Shown: in pieces, positions 44,215 through 54,816 of the stretch | Layout of the letters: every line of letters starts with the position of its first letter | Position numbering within the stretch: the first letter of the stretch is position 1 | Origin: Tupaia tana | Taxonomy: Eukaryota > Chordata > Mammalia > Scandentia > Tupaiidae | Direction: 5' to 3' | DNA length: 64,000 nucleotides | NCBI GenBank assembly: GCA_026018925.1 | Contig: JAKSZU010000012.1 | Coordinates: 43,997,218-44,061,217, forward strand | Made by a program: the position numbers and the translations under genes | Notes under the pieces: generated by a model | The model's database searches: none | The model's input: the letters and a program-made list of their open reading frames with translations, nothing else | What the model was told of the DNA's origin: nothing

Positions 44215-44928
44215 TGTTGCAGAAAAACCAGACACTGAGGAATAGAAAGCAGCACTTGGAGAGATTAGAACTGTTTATTACACCAGCAGGAACAGAGGCT
44301 TTAACGCTCTAAATCTCCAGTCCCCACTCGGGGGTTGGACATGGTCTTTTATGGGGGGGTTGGGGAAGGGTCTGGGGCCCAGAACCCTTCCTAAGCAGCA
44401 TCAAAGGGAAGAGGCACAGAAGCAGGAAGACTAATCTATTCAAGGTACTAATCTATTCAAAGTACTAATCCATCCAGTTACCCTGTAGCTCCAGGAGGGG
44501 CAGTAAATTTGGGAGGGCAGAAACCTTAGACAGCTATCAGCCCTGAGTTATTCATGAATTCAGGGTCTCTCCACATCAGGAGAAGTGGGGTTTAAAGACA
44601 ATAGGAGTGTTAATCACTCTGTTTATTCTTAGGCAAAGGAGGATAAGGCAGGTTTCCAGTCACAGGAATCCAACAGTTTATAATGGAGGTGCTCCTCCAA
44701 GATGGAGTCTCGCCTGATGCAACACTAGCCTGGTCAGCACCATTGTGTGAGTTAGAAAAAAGGCTGTCCCTTCAGTGCAGGGGCAGTACCATGGGTATGT
44801 GACTTGGCAACTAGACAGAGCCATTTGTGAGAAGAAAAAGGTAATCCACTTAGTCTTTAGACTCAAGACACAGCAGGGTCATTGCAAGTGGAACATGTTC
44901 TGAATTTCAACTCCACCTGGGGCACTCA
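44215..44928 (-). repeat. solo LTR, ERV1-like, 714 bp
   Basis: Ends TG...CA with an exact 4-bp duplication ATGC (44,211-44,214 and 44,929-44,932). On the minus strand a CATAAAAGACC TATA-like box (44,345-44,353) is followed about 70 bp later by AATAAA (44,274-44,279), the U3-R order of a retroviral LTR. No internal retroviral genes are present. Confidence 0.8.
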
Positions 44929-45115
44929 ATGCCTTTGTGCCCAACCACACACATCTTGGCAGTATACCCTCCGGTGGCAGCATCCCGGGCTGTTCTAGTT
45001 AAAAGACGATTGTACTTCCTGCTTCTTGGCGCCTGCTTCCTGCCCATTTTCCAAGTCTGGTCTGGCTTCCTCCTGGCAGTTCCTGGTGGCTTTTTTTTTT
45101 TTTTTTAATTATTTA

Positions 45116-45222
45116 GGGAACCAGCATTTATAGCTATGTCGCTTTTATTCTCGGATTCACTCATTCCCGAGAGGAGAATATTTTGATTTCTCATTTGACT
45201 GGCAGAGCCCTATAGCGAGACA
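45116..45222 (+). repeat. type A SINE with multiple internal deletions
   Basis: GGGAACCAGCATTTATAGCTATGTCGC, ATTCTCGGA, TTCCCGAGAGGAGAATA, TTTGATTTCTC, GACTGGC and GCCCTATAGCGA remain, in order, in about 107 bp. Confidence 0.7.
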
Positions 45223-45348
45223 CAGAGAAGACACAGAGAAGAGAGAGAGGGAAAGTGAGAAAGGAAGCCACGAAGTCCGGGACTCAAACCGTGGTCAGCC
45301 ATGTGGGACTGTCCAGTACCTTAACCACCACGCCACCTGCTGGTCCCC
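45223..45348 (-). repeat. type B SINE, 3' part replaced
   Basis: GAGAGAGGGAAAGTGAGAAAGGAAGCC to CACCTGCTGGTCCCC. CCTGGTGGCTTTT occurs before the T-run at 45,083 and again after this copy, bracketing both SINE pieces. Confidence 0.8.
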
Positions 45349-45396
45349 CTGGTGGCTTTTAATAAATCCTTTTGCTGCTGAAGAAAACCATATACT

Positions 45397-45655
45397 GGGA
45401 CCAGAAGTTGGCATAATGGCTATGTTGCTGGACTCCCATGTAGTCGACCGTGGTTCAAGTCCCGCACCAAGTGGCTTAAACTCACGCCAGGCACATGTGC
45501 GTGCATGCCCAAGATCCCGAGAGGAGAGCGGAGGAGAAGGGATTGCAGCATGGCCATCCCCCCTGGGGGATGATTTCTTGCTTTCTGTCTCTCTGTCTCT
45601 TTCTGGTGAGCACCCATGCCCTATAGCAAAAACCTCTCAAAAAAAAAAAAAAAAA
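45397..45655 (+). repeat. type A SINE
   Basis: TGGGACCAGAAGTTGGCATAATGG to CCCTATAGCAAAAACCTCTC plus A tail; a second A run at 45,700-45,722 belongs to the flank. Confidence 0.9.
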
Positions 45656-45763
45656 AGAAAAACCAGATACTCTGACTGATACTATGTAGAAACATGTAAA
45701 AAAAAAAAAAAAAAAAAAAAAAATCCCGCCTACCCTTAGAGTTAGAAAAATTCATCTCTTCAG

Positions 45764-45935
45764 GGCCAGCAGGTGATGTGGTAGCAAGAGGCACTGAACT
45801 CCCACATAGCCAACCATAGTTCGAGTCCCAGAACTGGCAGCTTACTTTCTCACTTTCTTTGTCTTTCTCTCTGTCCCTCTCTGGTCAAATTAAAATAAAT
45901 AAAGTTAAATAAATAAAAATAATTCTTTTAAAAGC
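45764..45935 (+). repeat. type B SINE
   Basis: AGGGCCAGCAGGTGATGTGG to GGTCAAATTAAAATAAATAAAG. 45,936-46,640 after it shows only C/T-rich, L2-like decayed sequence. Confidence 0.88.
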
Positions 45936-46887
45936 AAAAAGAGAAGAAAACTCTATCTTTTCATCCTCCCTTTGGGAGTGCTCTGGAGACCGCCAGAAGT
46001 CCACACATAATCTCCTTGTCACCAAATCTGAAATCCATCTGGGACAGTTCTGCTCTAGATGACAAATAAACTGGCCTCTTCCTCTTGCCTGCTCATCCTT
46101 ACACCCCAGGGTTCTCTTCTCTTCTATTCGTCCTTCTCGTGGGGCTATATTCCACTCTCTCCTGTAAATATTACCAGTCCTTAGAGCTCCAGCCTCATCC
46201 TTCTGCCTTTCTCACCCCATACGCTCATCATCTATGCTCATAGCATGTCACCCCCACCTCTACCCCAAGGGCTCCCAGATCACGCCCTCTGCTGAGCTGT
46301 AGACTCTACTGGAAACCTCCAACCGCAGATCCAAGGCACCTCAACCTAGCATATCTCAGAGCTGATCACCTTCCTTCTCACAGCTGTTTTTCCTCTTGAT
46401 TCCTCAATGAACTTACGGCCCCAAGCTGCACCTCCAGTCAGCCAAGCTAGAAACTCAGGAGTCACTGCCCTGCTCCCTTCTTTCCTCACATCCAGTCCAC
46501 CCCAATGAGATAATCACAAAATCATAGTTTATTCTCTTGAAACATCTCTCCAAGCTACCCCATCTTCTCCACTCCCACAGCCTCTGCTTCCCGAACTTAC
46601 AAATCTCATTCTGAAACCGAGCAAGGACCCCCTAATGTATTTTCTAAGGTTCTTGAAATATAAGGTCCAGTTACAATGTAATGGCCCAGAGTAAGGAGTA
46701 AGTCTTCAGACTTTGGTTATAATAATGAAATAACATTGACCATAAATAAGGGCCATTTGACCTCTAAAACTCTCCCTTAAAGGAAAGATAAGGTATTAAT
46801 TTCAATATGTAAGATGTTTTATGGGATGGAAACTGCTAGCTGTGTGCTCAAAGACCCCAGGCTAAATGGCTCCAGAAACCTGAAGAG

Positions 46888-47262
46888 AGGGACCAGCAGA
46901 TGGTGTAAGGGTTACTTCACTGGACTCCCATGTAATCGACTGAGATTCAAGTCCGAGAACCAGCAGCTTAAAATTTACGCCGGATGCATGTGCATGCGTG
47001 CCCAAGATCCCAAGAGGAAACTGGAAGAGAAGGGATTGCAGCATGGCCATCCAAGATTTCTCACTTTCTTGGGGCCAACAGGTGGTGTGGTAATTAAGGC
47101 ACTGGACTCCCACATGGCTGACTGGTTCAAGACCTGGACCTGGCAGCTTGCTTTCCCTTCTCTCTCTCTCTCTCTGAGTGCACATGTCCTATAGCAAAAC
47201 AAACAAATAATAAAGATAATAAATATGATTAAATAAATAGTTCTTTAAAAAAAAAAAAACTG
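46888..47262 (+). repeat. type A (3'-truncated) plus type B SINE
   Basis: Type A spans 46,888-47,070 and ends abruptly in TTTCTCACTTTC. Type B spans 47,071-47,262. CCTGAAGAGA before and ACTGAAGAGA after bracket both. Confidence 0.85.
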
Positions 47263-47487
47263 AAGAGAAATTTGATTATCTAAGGCCTCACCAATCAAGA
47301 ATGCCAATGAGATGATCACGCCCTCTCGAACCAATCATTGAACTGATCATGTGCCTGGGACCTCTGCCCTAATTTTGCCCTTAAAAACGCATGTGGGGGG
47401 GAGACCAGATTTTTTTCAGTATGAGCTGCCTACTCTCTTTGCTTTGCAATAAAGGTGTACTTTCCTTCATCACACCATATGCCTATG

Positions 47488-47760
47488 GGTTTTTTTTTTT
47501 TTTTTTTTTTTAGAGGTTTTTGCTATAGGGCGTGTGTGCTCGCCAGACAGACAGAGAGAGACAGAGAGACAGAAAGCGAGAAATCACCCCCTGGGGGGGT
47601 GGCCACGCTGCAATCCCTTCTCCTCCATTCTCCTCTCGGGATCTTGGGCACGCACACACACGCGCCCAGTGTGAGTTTTAAGCCACCGGGTCTGGGACGC
47701 GAACCACAGTCGACTACGTGGGAGTCCAGTGACATAGCCATTACGCTAACTGCTGGTCCC
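47488..47760 (-). repeat. young type A SINE
   Basis: T-run, AGAGGTTTTTGCTATAGGGCGTG to TTACGCTAACTGCTGGTCCC. GCCTATGGG before and ACCTATGGT after suggest a duplication. Confidence 0.92.
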
Positions 47761-47820
47761 TACCTATGGTTTGGTTTTATAGCATTTGGGTGAGTGAATC
47801 TGATTTAAGTTCCATAACAA

Positions 47821-48030
47821 TTCAGCCACTCTAATAGCCTCCTAAATGGCTCCTTGTCCATGGTCTCAGTTACCCACAGCCTCTTCCTCCAAAGCAGGAG
47901 GCCAAAGGGAGCTTTCTGGTATTTGATCATGTCACTCCCTGCAGAGAACATTTCCCTGGCCATGAGAGCCATGTTTCTTTCTCCCTCTTATAATGAATTC
48001 TGGCGTTCCATCCGAGACCTTCAGATTTAG
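47821..48030 (+). repeat. L2-like LINE relic
   Basis: CACTCTAATAGCCTCCTAAATGGCTCC and TATTTGATCATGTCACTCCCTGC are conserved L2 ORF2 3' motifs. Confidence 0.6.
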
Positions 48031-48048
48031 AAGAAAAATTCTGGACTT

Positions 48049-48337
48049 TTTTTCTTTTTCTTTCTTTTTTCTTTCTTTATTTCTTTATTTTTTTTTTTTT
48101 TTAAAGATATTTTTGGTTTAGGGCACATGTACTTGCTGGAGAAACAGAGAAATTCAGACAAATTGAAAGCAAGACGTCACCCTCTATGGGGGATGGCCAT
48201 GCTGCAACCCCTTCTCTTCCATTCTCCTCTTAGGATCTTGGGCATACACACACGTGCCTGGCATGAGTTTCCAGGCGCTGGGTCCAGAATTCAAACCGTG
48301 ATAGACCATGTGGGAGTCCACCACTGTAACATTATCA
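48049..48337 (-). repeat. old type A SINE
   Basis: (TTTC)n edge, TATTTTTGGTTTAGGGCACATG, GGGTCCAGAATTCAAACCGTG; right end decayed. Confidence 0.78.
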
Positions 48338-48420
48338 AATCTGGGAAACACTGACCTGCTCCAAGAGGAAGGTGGTTCAAAACAGACTCCCAGGCTTAAC
48401 TCCTTGGAGATTCTGATTCA

Positions 48421-49165
48421 GGGACCAGCAGTTAGCTAATGGTGTATGATTCAAAGATCGATCTTTAACTAGTGGCCACACAGAGGAGACAACGACAATG
48501 CAACTGCATAAGAGGCATTTATTTTTCCAACTAGCTGGGGTCCAAGTTTATGCCCGACATAGCAGATTGCAACAAGGACCCTGAACTTAGGATAGAGGGG
48601 CCTTTTATATCTCAGGAGGCAATACAGGATATACTGTCAGTAACTCCATAGCATGCAGCACACAAGGGAGGGGGTATGTGCAGTTAGGGTCTAGCTGTTA
48701 TCACCTGCTTGAATTTAGATAAGAACTCTCAGTTAAAGTTAGGTAAACCTTGTTCTGGCACCAACTGGCCCACCCATCCTCTGCTATTTTACAAGTTTCT
48801 GTCTTCTGTTTATTTACAAACTCCTGTCCTCTGTTTATTCACGAACTCCTGGGCTCCCTCCTCCAGCTCCCTCCTCTGAGGCCTGTCAGGGCAGTGAATA
48901 TGCTAACTCACCTAACAATGGCTATGTCACTGAACTCACATGTAGCTGATCATGGTTCTAGTCCCAGACCTGGTGGCTTAAACTCACGCCAGGCACGTGT
49001 GTGTGCATTCCCAAGATCCCAAGAGGAGAATGGAGGAGAAGGGATTGCGGCGTGGCCATCCCCCCCGGGGGCTGATTTCTCGCTTTCTGTCTCTATGTCT
49101 CTCTCTGTCTGTCTGGCGAGCGCATGCGCCCTATAGCAAAAACTCTCCAAAGAAAAAAAAAAGAG
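48421..49165 (+). repeat. type A SINE interrupted by an LTR
   Basis: GGGACCAGCAGTTAGCTAATGG (48,421-48,442) and AATGGCTATGTCACTGAAC onwards (48,918-49,165) rejoin to one type A copy broken within box A. GAGATTCTGATTCAG on the left and GAGATTCTGATTCAG at 49,167 on the right are the duplication of the SINE itself. Confidence 0.93.
48443..48917 (-). repeat. solo LTR, ERV1-like, 475 bp
   Basis: Starts TG, ends CA, with 4-bp duplication ATGG at 48,439-48,442 and 48,918-48,921. On the minus strand ATATAAAAGG (48,601-48,610) is a TATA box, with AATAAA about 80 bp further on (48,518-48,523). It must be younger than the SINE it interrupts. No viral coding sequence remains. Confidence 0.88.
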
Positions 49166-49269
49166 AGAGATTCTGATTCAGTGGACTTTGAATGGGAGAA
49201 CATTTTCAGAGGTTTCTGCATAACTACATTGGGAGCCATTAATATACACACAGGGTAAAGTGTAGAGAT

Positions 49270-49318
49270 GGAGAGGGAGAGAGAGAGAAAAGAGGCAGCA
49301 CCCCCAATAGGGTCTATT
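49270..49318 (-). repeat. type D-like scrap
   Basis: GAGAGGGAGAGAGAGAGAAAAG with GGCAGCACCCCCAATAGGGTC, like the edge of the type D copies; truncated by the next SINE. Confidence 0.35.
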
Positions 49319-49585
49319 TTTTTTTTTTTTTTTTTTTTTTTTTTGGAGAGTTTTTTGCCATAGGGTGCGTGCGCTCGCCAGACAGAGAGAGAGAGAAAGA
49401 CAGAAAGCGAGAAATCACCCCCCAAGGGGGATGGCCATGCTGCAATCCCTTCTCCTCCATTCTCCTCTCAGGATTTTGGGCACACGTGCACATGTGTGAG
49501 TTTTAAGTCGCCAGGTCTGGGACTCAAACTGCAGTCAACTACATGATATCCAGCAACGTAACCATTATGCCATCTGCTGGTCCCC
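49318..49585 (-). repeat. type A SINE
   Basis: Long T-run, GGAGAGTTTTTTGCCATAGGGTGCG to CCATCTGCTGGTCCC. Confidence 0.9.
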
Positions 49586-49932
49586 CTCACTTTCTTCTTT
49601 AATGTAGGAAAGGAGAGACAGACCCTTCCTGGGCAGCTATGGCAGATATCAGAGGACCTGCAAGCTGGTGTTTCCACTTGTTCTCCCACAGCACAGTAGG
49701 GAAAGTATCTCCAGGATCCCACTTAATATCACTGCAAATTGAGTGTTCTGGAGCTTCTCGAGGTTCAGACCAATTCTAAGGGGAAGAAGCAAGTTTTCTG
49801 AGACCAAACACAGGCTTTCCTCCTTTGCTGGCCTGAGTCTACTTTTTGATTTGGCTAGCAGTCTCTCACAGATTAGGGTCAACGTGTTTAGGAGAATGTC
49901 TTATGTTCTTGGCTTATTCGCTTTCTTTCTTT

Positions 49933-50184
49933 TTTCCCTTTTTTAGTTTGCCTGAGGGTGCACGCACTCTCCAGAAAGAGAGTGACAGAGAGAGAGAAGG
50001 AGAAAGTGCCCCCACATGGGGAATGGTCATACTGCAATCCCTTCTACTCCATCTCTCTCTCTCCTTTCAGGGTTTTGAGCACAAAGTGCACACACGTTCT
50101 GTATGTTTTTCAAGCCATCAGGTATGAGGTTTGAACCACACAATAGGATCCATCTTCCTTAGCTACCATGCCATAGGCTGGCTT
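49933..50184 (-). repeat. old type A SINE
   Basis: TTTTAGTTTGCCTGAGGGTGCACGC to CATGCCATAGGCTGGC. 49,586-49,932 before it shows no gene. Confidence 0.75.
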
Positions 50185-50225
50185 GGTTTATTCATTTTCT
50201 ATTTTTAAAACAAATTCAGGAGAAC

Positions 50226-50420
50226 AGGCTGGCAGGTGGCGTGGTGGTTAGGAGTGCTGGACTCCCACATGGCCTACCACGGTTTTAGTCCCAGACCTGG
50301 TGGCTTGCTTTCTCAGTTTCTCTCTCTGTCTTTCTCTCTCTTACTCTGTCCCTCTCTGGTCAAATTAAAATAAATAAATGGATAATAAAATAAAGTTCAA
50401 TAAAATAATTATTTAAAAAA
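50226..50420 (+). repeat. type B SINE
   Basis: CAGGCTGGCAGGTGGCGTGGTGG to GGTCAAATTAAAATAAATAAATGG and AT tail. Confidence 0.88.
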
Positions 50421-50507
50421 GATTAGAGGAAAAACAAAGTTGAAGGCATTACACTTCTTGTTTCAAAATATATTACAAAGCTACAGTAATCAAAACATTA
50501 TGATGGG

Positions 50508-50781
50508 GGGAACCAGCAGTTAGCGTAATGGCTATGTCGCTGGACTCCCACGTAGTCGACCGCGGTTCGCGTCTCGGACCCGGTGGCTTACAACTCACGC
50601 CGGGCGCGTGTGCGTGCGTGCCCAAGATCCCGAGAGGAGAATGGAGGAGAAGGGATTGTGGCGTGACCATCCCCCCTGGGGGGTGATTTCTCGCTTTCTG
50701 TCTCTATGTCTCTCTCTGTCTGTCTGGCGAGCGCACGCGCTCTATAGCGAAAAACCTCTCCAAAAAAAAAAAAAAAAAAAA
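50508..50781 (+). repeat. young type A SINE in L1
   Basis: Among the most CpG-rich copies (GTCGACCGCGGTTCGCG, CGCCGGGCGCGTG). ACATTATGATGGGG flanks it on both sides (50,494 and 50,781). Confidence 0.95.
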
Positions 50782-50790
50782 CATTATGAT

Positions 50791-50960
50791 GGGGCCAAGA
50801 GTTGGCATGGTGGTTAAGGCACTGGACTCCCACATGGCCAACCATAGTTTAAGTCCTGGACCTGGTGGCTTACTTTCTCACAATCACTGTCCCTTTCTCT
50901 CTCTCTGGTCAAATTGAAGAAGAAGAAAAAATAAAATTAAATAAATAATTTTTTTAAAAA
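50791..50960 (+). repeat. type B SINE in L1
   Basis: GGGGCCAAGAGTTGGCATGGTGG to GGTCAAATTGAAGAAGAAG and AT tail. Confidence 0.87.
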
Positions 50961-51227
50961 TATGGTACTAGCATAAAAGTATATAGACATACAAACCAAT
51001 GGAACATAGCACAGACCTCAGAAATAAACCCACACATACACAGTCAACTGATCTTTGATGAAGTTGCCAAAAGTACACAAAAGGGAAAGGACAGTCTCTT
51101 CAACAAATGTGTGTAGAAAATTGGATATTCACATGCAAAAAAAAAAAAAAAAAAAATTAGACCCTTATCCTATACCATACACACACATATAAAAAAAAGA
51201 ACCCAAAATGTATTAGTGATATAAACA

Positions 51228-51428
51228 TGGGGCAAGAGTGGTGATGCAGTGGTAAAACATGACTCTGTGAGGCTGATCTATGTGGGAAGGTTCTGGGTTC
51301 ACAACAGAGAATTCTCTCAATATGCTGGGCATGTGCATGTCTATGATCTGAGGCTGGCTGAGCTGGGGGTAGACTGAGGTGTGTAGGTCCCGTTGGGTCT
51401 CTCTCTCCAAAGAAATTATTTAATAAAA
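51228..51428 (+). repeat. type C SINE in L1
   Basis: GGGGCAAGAGTGGTGATGCAGTGGTAAAACATG, GGTTCTGGGTTCAC and TATGCTGGGCATGTGC; third type C copy. Confidence 0.7.
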
Positions 51429-51439
51429 AGAGGGCCAAC

Positions 51440-51689
51440 TTGGGGCCTGCAGATGGCATAGTGATTAAGGCCCTGGACACCCACTTGGCCAACCATAGTT
51501 CAAGTCTCAGATCTGGCAGCTTGAAAGCCATGCCAGATACGTGTGCACATATGCCCAAAATCCCAAGAGGAGAATAGAGGAGAAGGGATTGCAGCATGGC
51601 CATGCCCCCTGGTGATTTTCCCTCTCACTTTCCCTCTCACTGTCTCTCTTTCCAGTGAGTGCAGCACATACACTCTATGGCAAAAGCCT

Positions 51690-51712
<23 letters not shown>
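51440..51712 (+). repeat. type A SINE
   Basis: TTGGGGCCTGCAGATGGCATAGTGATTAAGG to CTCTATGGCAAAAGCC and long A tail. Confidence 0.85.
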
Positions 51713-51722
<10 letters not shown>

Positions 51723-51724
<2 letters not shown>

Positions 51725-51985
51725 CGGCCACTTGATGATAAGGTAATGGAAGTGGCTAGATCCCATATGGCCAACTGTGGTTTGAGTCCTGGACCCAGTG
51801 GTTTCAAAAACACACAAGGTATGTGTGTGTGCATGCCGAAAATCCCAAGAGGAAATTGAAGGAAGAGGGATTGAAGCATGGCCATTCCTCCTGGGGGGTG
51901 CTTTCTCACTTTCCATCTCTCTCTCTCTCTCTGCTTCAATCTGGTGAGTGCACATGCCCTATGCAAAAAAGAAAGAAGAAAGAGA
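51723..51985 (+). repeat. type A-like SINE, diverged
   Basis: GACGGCCACTTGATGATAAGGTAATGG, GGTTTGAGTCCTGGACCC, CATGCCCTATGCAAAAAAG, then a (GGAA)n tail. Confidence 0.75.
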
Positions 51986-52025
51986 GGGAGGAAGGAAGGA
52001 AGGAAGGAAGAAAGAAAGGGAGACA

Positions 52026-52250
52026 TTGGGCCTGGTGTTTAAGGTACCTGGATCCCATATGGCTCACCTTGTGGTTTGAGTCCCAGACACAGCAACTTAA
52101 GAAACATGACAGGATGTGTGTGCATGCCCAAAATCCCAAAAAGAAGGAGAGATGGAGAAGAAGCATGACCATTCTCTATGGGGAATGCTTTCTCCCTCTC
52201 TCTGGTGAGTGTATGAGCCCTCTGGCAAAAAAAGAAAAAAATAAATAAAT
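52026..52250 (+). repeat. type A-like SINE, shortened
   Basis: TTGGGCCTGGTGTTTAAGG, GGTTTGAGTCCCAGACAC to GCCCTCTGGCAAAAAAAG. Confidence 0.7.
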
Positions 52251-52271
52251 AAGACCTGTAAGTGAGACTGG

Positions 52272-52363
52272 CGGGGCTAGCAAGTGGCATGGTTAAGGGT
52301 GCTGGACTCCCACGTGGCTGACCATGATTCGAGTCCCGGACCTGGCAGTTTGCTTTCTTACCT

Positions 52364-52433
<70 letters not shown>

Positions 52434-52505
52434 CCTCTCTCTGGTCAAATTAAAATAAATATAAACAATTTAAATAAAATAATTTTTTTTTTTTTTTTAA
52501 AGAAA
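52272..52505 (+). repeat. type B SINE with (CT)n expansion
   Basis: GGGGCTAGCAAGTGGCATGG to GGTCAAATTAAAATAAATATAAAC. The CT-rich part has grown to a dinucleotide run at about 52,367-52,420. Confidence 0.88.
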
Positions 52506-52511
52506 GAAAGT

Positions 52512-52927
52512 GGAACCGACAGATGTCATAATAGTTACATCACTGGACTCCCACGTAGTTGATCTCGGTTCAAGTCCTGAACCCGGTAGCTTAAAACTCA
52601 CGCTAGACAGGTATGCGTGCGTGTCCAAAATCCTAAGAGGATGGGGACCAGCAGTTAGCATAGTGGCTATGTCGCTGGACTCCCATGTAGTCAACTGCGG
52701 TTCGTGTCCCGGACCCGGTGGCTTAAAACTCATGCCAGGCACATGTGCGTGCGTGCCCAAGGTCCTGAGAGGATAATGGAGGAGAAGGGATTGCGGTGTG
52801 GCCATCCCCCCTGGGGGGTGATTTCTCGCTTTCTGTCTCTCTGTCTCTGTCTGTCTGGCGAGCGCACACGCCCTATAGCAAAAGAGAAAAAAAAAAAAAA
52901 AAAGAAAGAAAGAAAGAAAGAAAGAAA

Positions 52928-52988
<61 letters not shown>

Positions 52989-53142
52989 AAACCTCTCCAA
53001 AATCCTAAGAGGAGACTAGAAGGGAAGAGATTGCGATGTGGCCATCTCCCCAGGGAGTGATTCCTTGCTTTCCTTCTCTCTGTCTCTCAGGTGAGCACAT
53101 GTGCCCTATAGCAAACATCTCTCTTAAAAAAAAAAAAAAAAA
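52512..53142 (+). repeat. type A SINE split by a young copy
   Basis: Host parts 52,512-52,641 and 53,014-53,142 (TGGAACCGACAGATGTC to CCCTATAGCAAACATCTC). Confidence 0.88.
52642..52996 (+). repeat. young type A SINE with (GAAA)n tail, nested
   Basis: Exact 17-bp duplication CCAAAATCCTAAGAGGA at 52,625-52,641 and 52,997-53,013. The tail is a GAAA microsatellite at 52,904-52,989. Confidence 0.95.
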
Positions 53143-53313
53143 AAAGTCTTGAAACTAAAACTTCTAGAAGAAAACATAGAGGAAAATCTTTATGACATTG
53201 GTCTTGGTAATAATTTTTAGGAAGTGATACCAAAAGTACAGGCAACAAAGTAAACAAAGTGGACTATGTTAAACTAAAAAGCTTTTGTACACCGAAAGAA
53301 ACAAGAAAGTGAA

Positions 53314-53590
53314 GGCTGGGCCAGCAAGTGGTGTGGAGGTTAAGGGAATGGATCCTGCATGGCTGATTGTGTGGTTTGAGTTCCAGACATGGAGGCTTGA
53401 AAATCATGCTGGATAGATGTGTGTGCATGCCCAAAGTTCTGAGAAGATTGGAGGAGAAGGGATTGTGGTATGACCATCCCCCACTGCTTTGAGGATGATG
53501 ATTTCTCACTTTCCCTCTCTCTCTCTCTCTCTCTCATGAGTGAGCACAACACCCTACAACAAAACTAAAAAAAAAAGAAAAAAAAAAAGT
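53314..53590 (+). repeat. type A-like SINE in L1
   Basis: GGCTGGGCCAGCAAGTGGTGTGGAGG to CACCCTACAACAAAACT and A tail. Confidence 0.78.
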
Positions 53591-53709
53591 AAAAGAGCAA
53601 ACTACGAAATGGGAAAAAATACTTATAAACTGTATATCTGATAAGAGGTTAATCTCCGAAATATATAAGGAACCCCTACAACTCAGTAGCAAATAAACAA
53701 ATACCAATG

Positions 53710-54155
53710 TCAGCAGGTGGCATGATGGTTAAGGTACTGGACGCCCACATGGCCAACAACAGTTCAAGTTCCAGACCCGGCAGTTTGTTTTCTCACTTTT
53801 CCTCTTGCTCTCTCTCTAGTCAAACAAAAAAAATAATAGTGATGGGGCCAGCAGGTGGCATGGAGGTTGAGGCGCTGGACTTCCACGAGGTCGACCAAGG
53901 TTCAAATCCTGGACCTAGTGGCTTGCTTTCTCACTTGTCCTCTCTCTCTCTGTCTCTCTCAGGTCAAATTGAAAAATGATAATAGTAATAAATAAGGTAA
54001 AATAATACTTTAAAAAGAATAATAGTGATAAATAAAATCAAATAAAATAATTCTTTAAAAAAATAAGGGGAGGCCCAGCAGGTGGCATAATGGTTCAGGC
54101 ACTGGACTCCCACATGGCCAACAATGGTTCAAGTTCCAAACCCTACAGTTTGCTT

Positions 54156-54216
<61 letters not shown>

Positions 54217-54290
54217 CTTCCTCTAGTCAAATTTAAAAAATAATAATAGTGATAAATAAAATTAAATTAAATAATTATTTTTTAGAAAAG
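53710..54290 (+). repeat. three type B SINEs in tandem
   Basis: Heads at 53,710, 53,842 and 54,070, each starting with a GCCAGCAGGTGGCAT-like motif and ending in a TCAAA(T)-AT-rich tail. The third carries (CT)n(GT)n at 54,163-54,214. Confidence 0.85.
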
Positions 54291-54291
54291 G

Positions 54292-54813
54292 GGAACCGGC
54301 AGGTGGCATAGTGGTTAAGGTGCTAGACTCCCACGTGGACAACCAGGATTTGAGTCCCAGATTCAATGTCTTAAAACTTACACCAGGGGGACCAGCAGTT
54401 AGCGTAATGGCTATGTCGCTGGACTCCCAACTAGTCGACCGCGATTCGAATCCCGGACCCGGTGGCTTAAATTCATGCCAGGCGTGTGTGCATGCATGCC
54501 CAAGATCCTGAGAGGAGAATGGAGAAGGGATGTGGCATGGCCATCCACTTTGAGGGGTTATTTCTCACTTTCAGTCTCTCTGTCTCTCTCTGTCTTTCTG
54601 GCAAGCGCACACACCCTATAGCAAAAACCTCTCCAAAAAAAAAAATTTACACCAGGCAAGTATGTGTGCATTCCCAAAACCCTGAGAGGAGAATGGAGAA
54701 GGGATTGTGGTATAGCCATCCCCATGGGGGTTATTTCTCACTTTCTCTCTGTCTCTCTTTGTCTCTTCAGTGAGCGCACTCACCTTACAGCAAAAATCTC
54801 TCTTAAAAAAAAA
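54292..54813 (+). repeat. SINE split by a young type A copy
   Basis: Host 54,292-54,387 and 54,646-54,813. The inner copy begins at GGGGGACCAGCAG (about 54,386) and ends in an A tail at 54,645. TTACACCAGG is present on both sides. Confidence 0.9.
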
Positions 54814-54816
54814 GCC

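Larger units (their letters stand above)
46640..47820 (+). repeat. ERV-type LTR, SINE-interrupted (bounds approximate)
   Basis: CCAATCATTGAACTGATCATGTGCC, GCCCTAATTTTGCCCTTAAAAACGC and TGAGCTGCCTACTCTCTTTGCTTTGCAATAAAGG resemble the U3-R region of an ERV1 LTR; AATAAA at about 47,449. Three SINEs sit inside it, at 46,888-47,262 and 47,488-47,760. No retroviral gene is seen. Confidence 0.5.

Noticed and set aside
44215-48917. A complete endogenous retrovirus bounded by the LTRs at 44.2 and 48.4 kb
   Set aside because: The two LTRs differ in sequence and length, each has its own 4-bp duplication, and no gag, pol or env-like frame lies between them.
52360-52990. CRISPR-like regular repetition
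   Set aside because: The repetition is dinucleotide and tetranucleotide microsatellite plus dispersed SINEs; no direct repeats with unique spacers exist.
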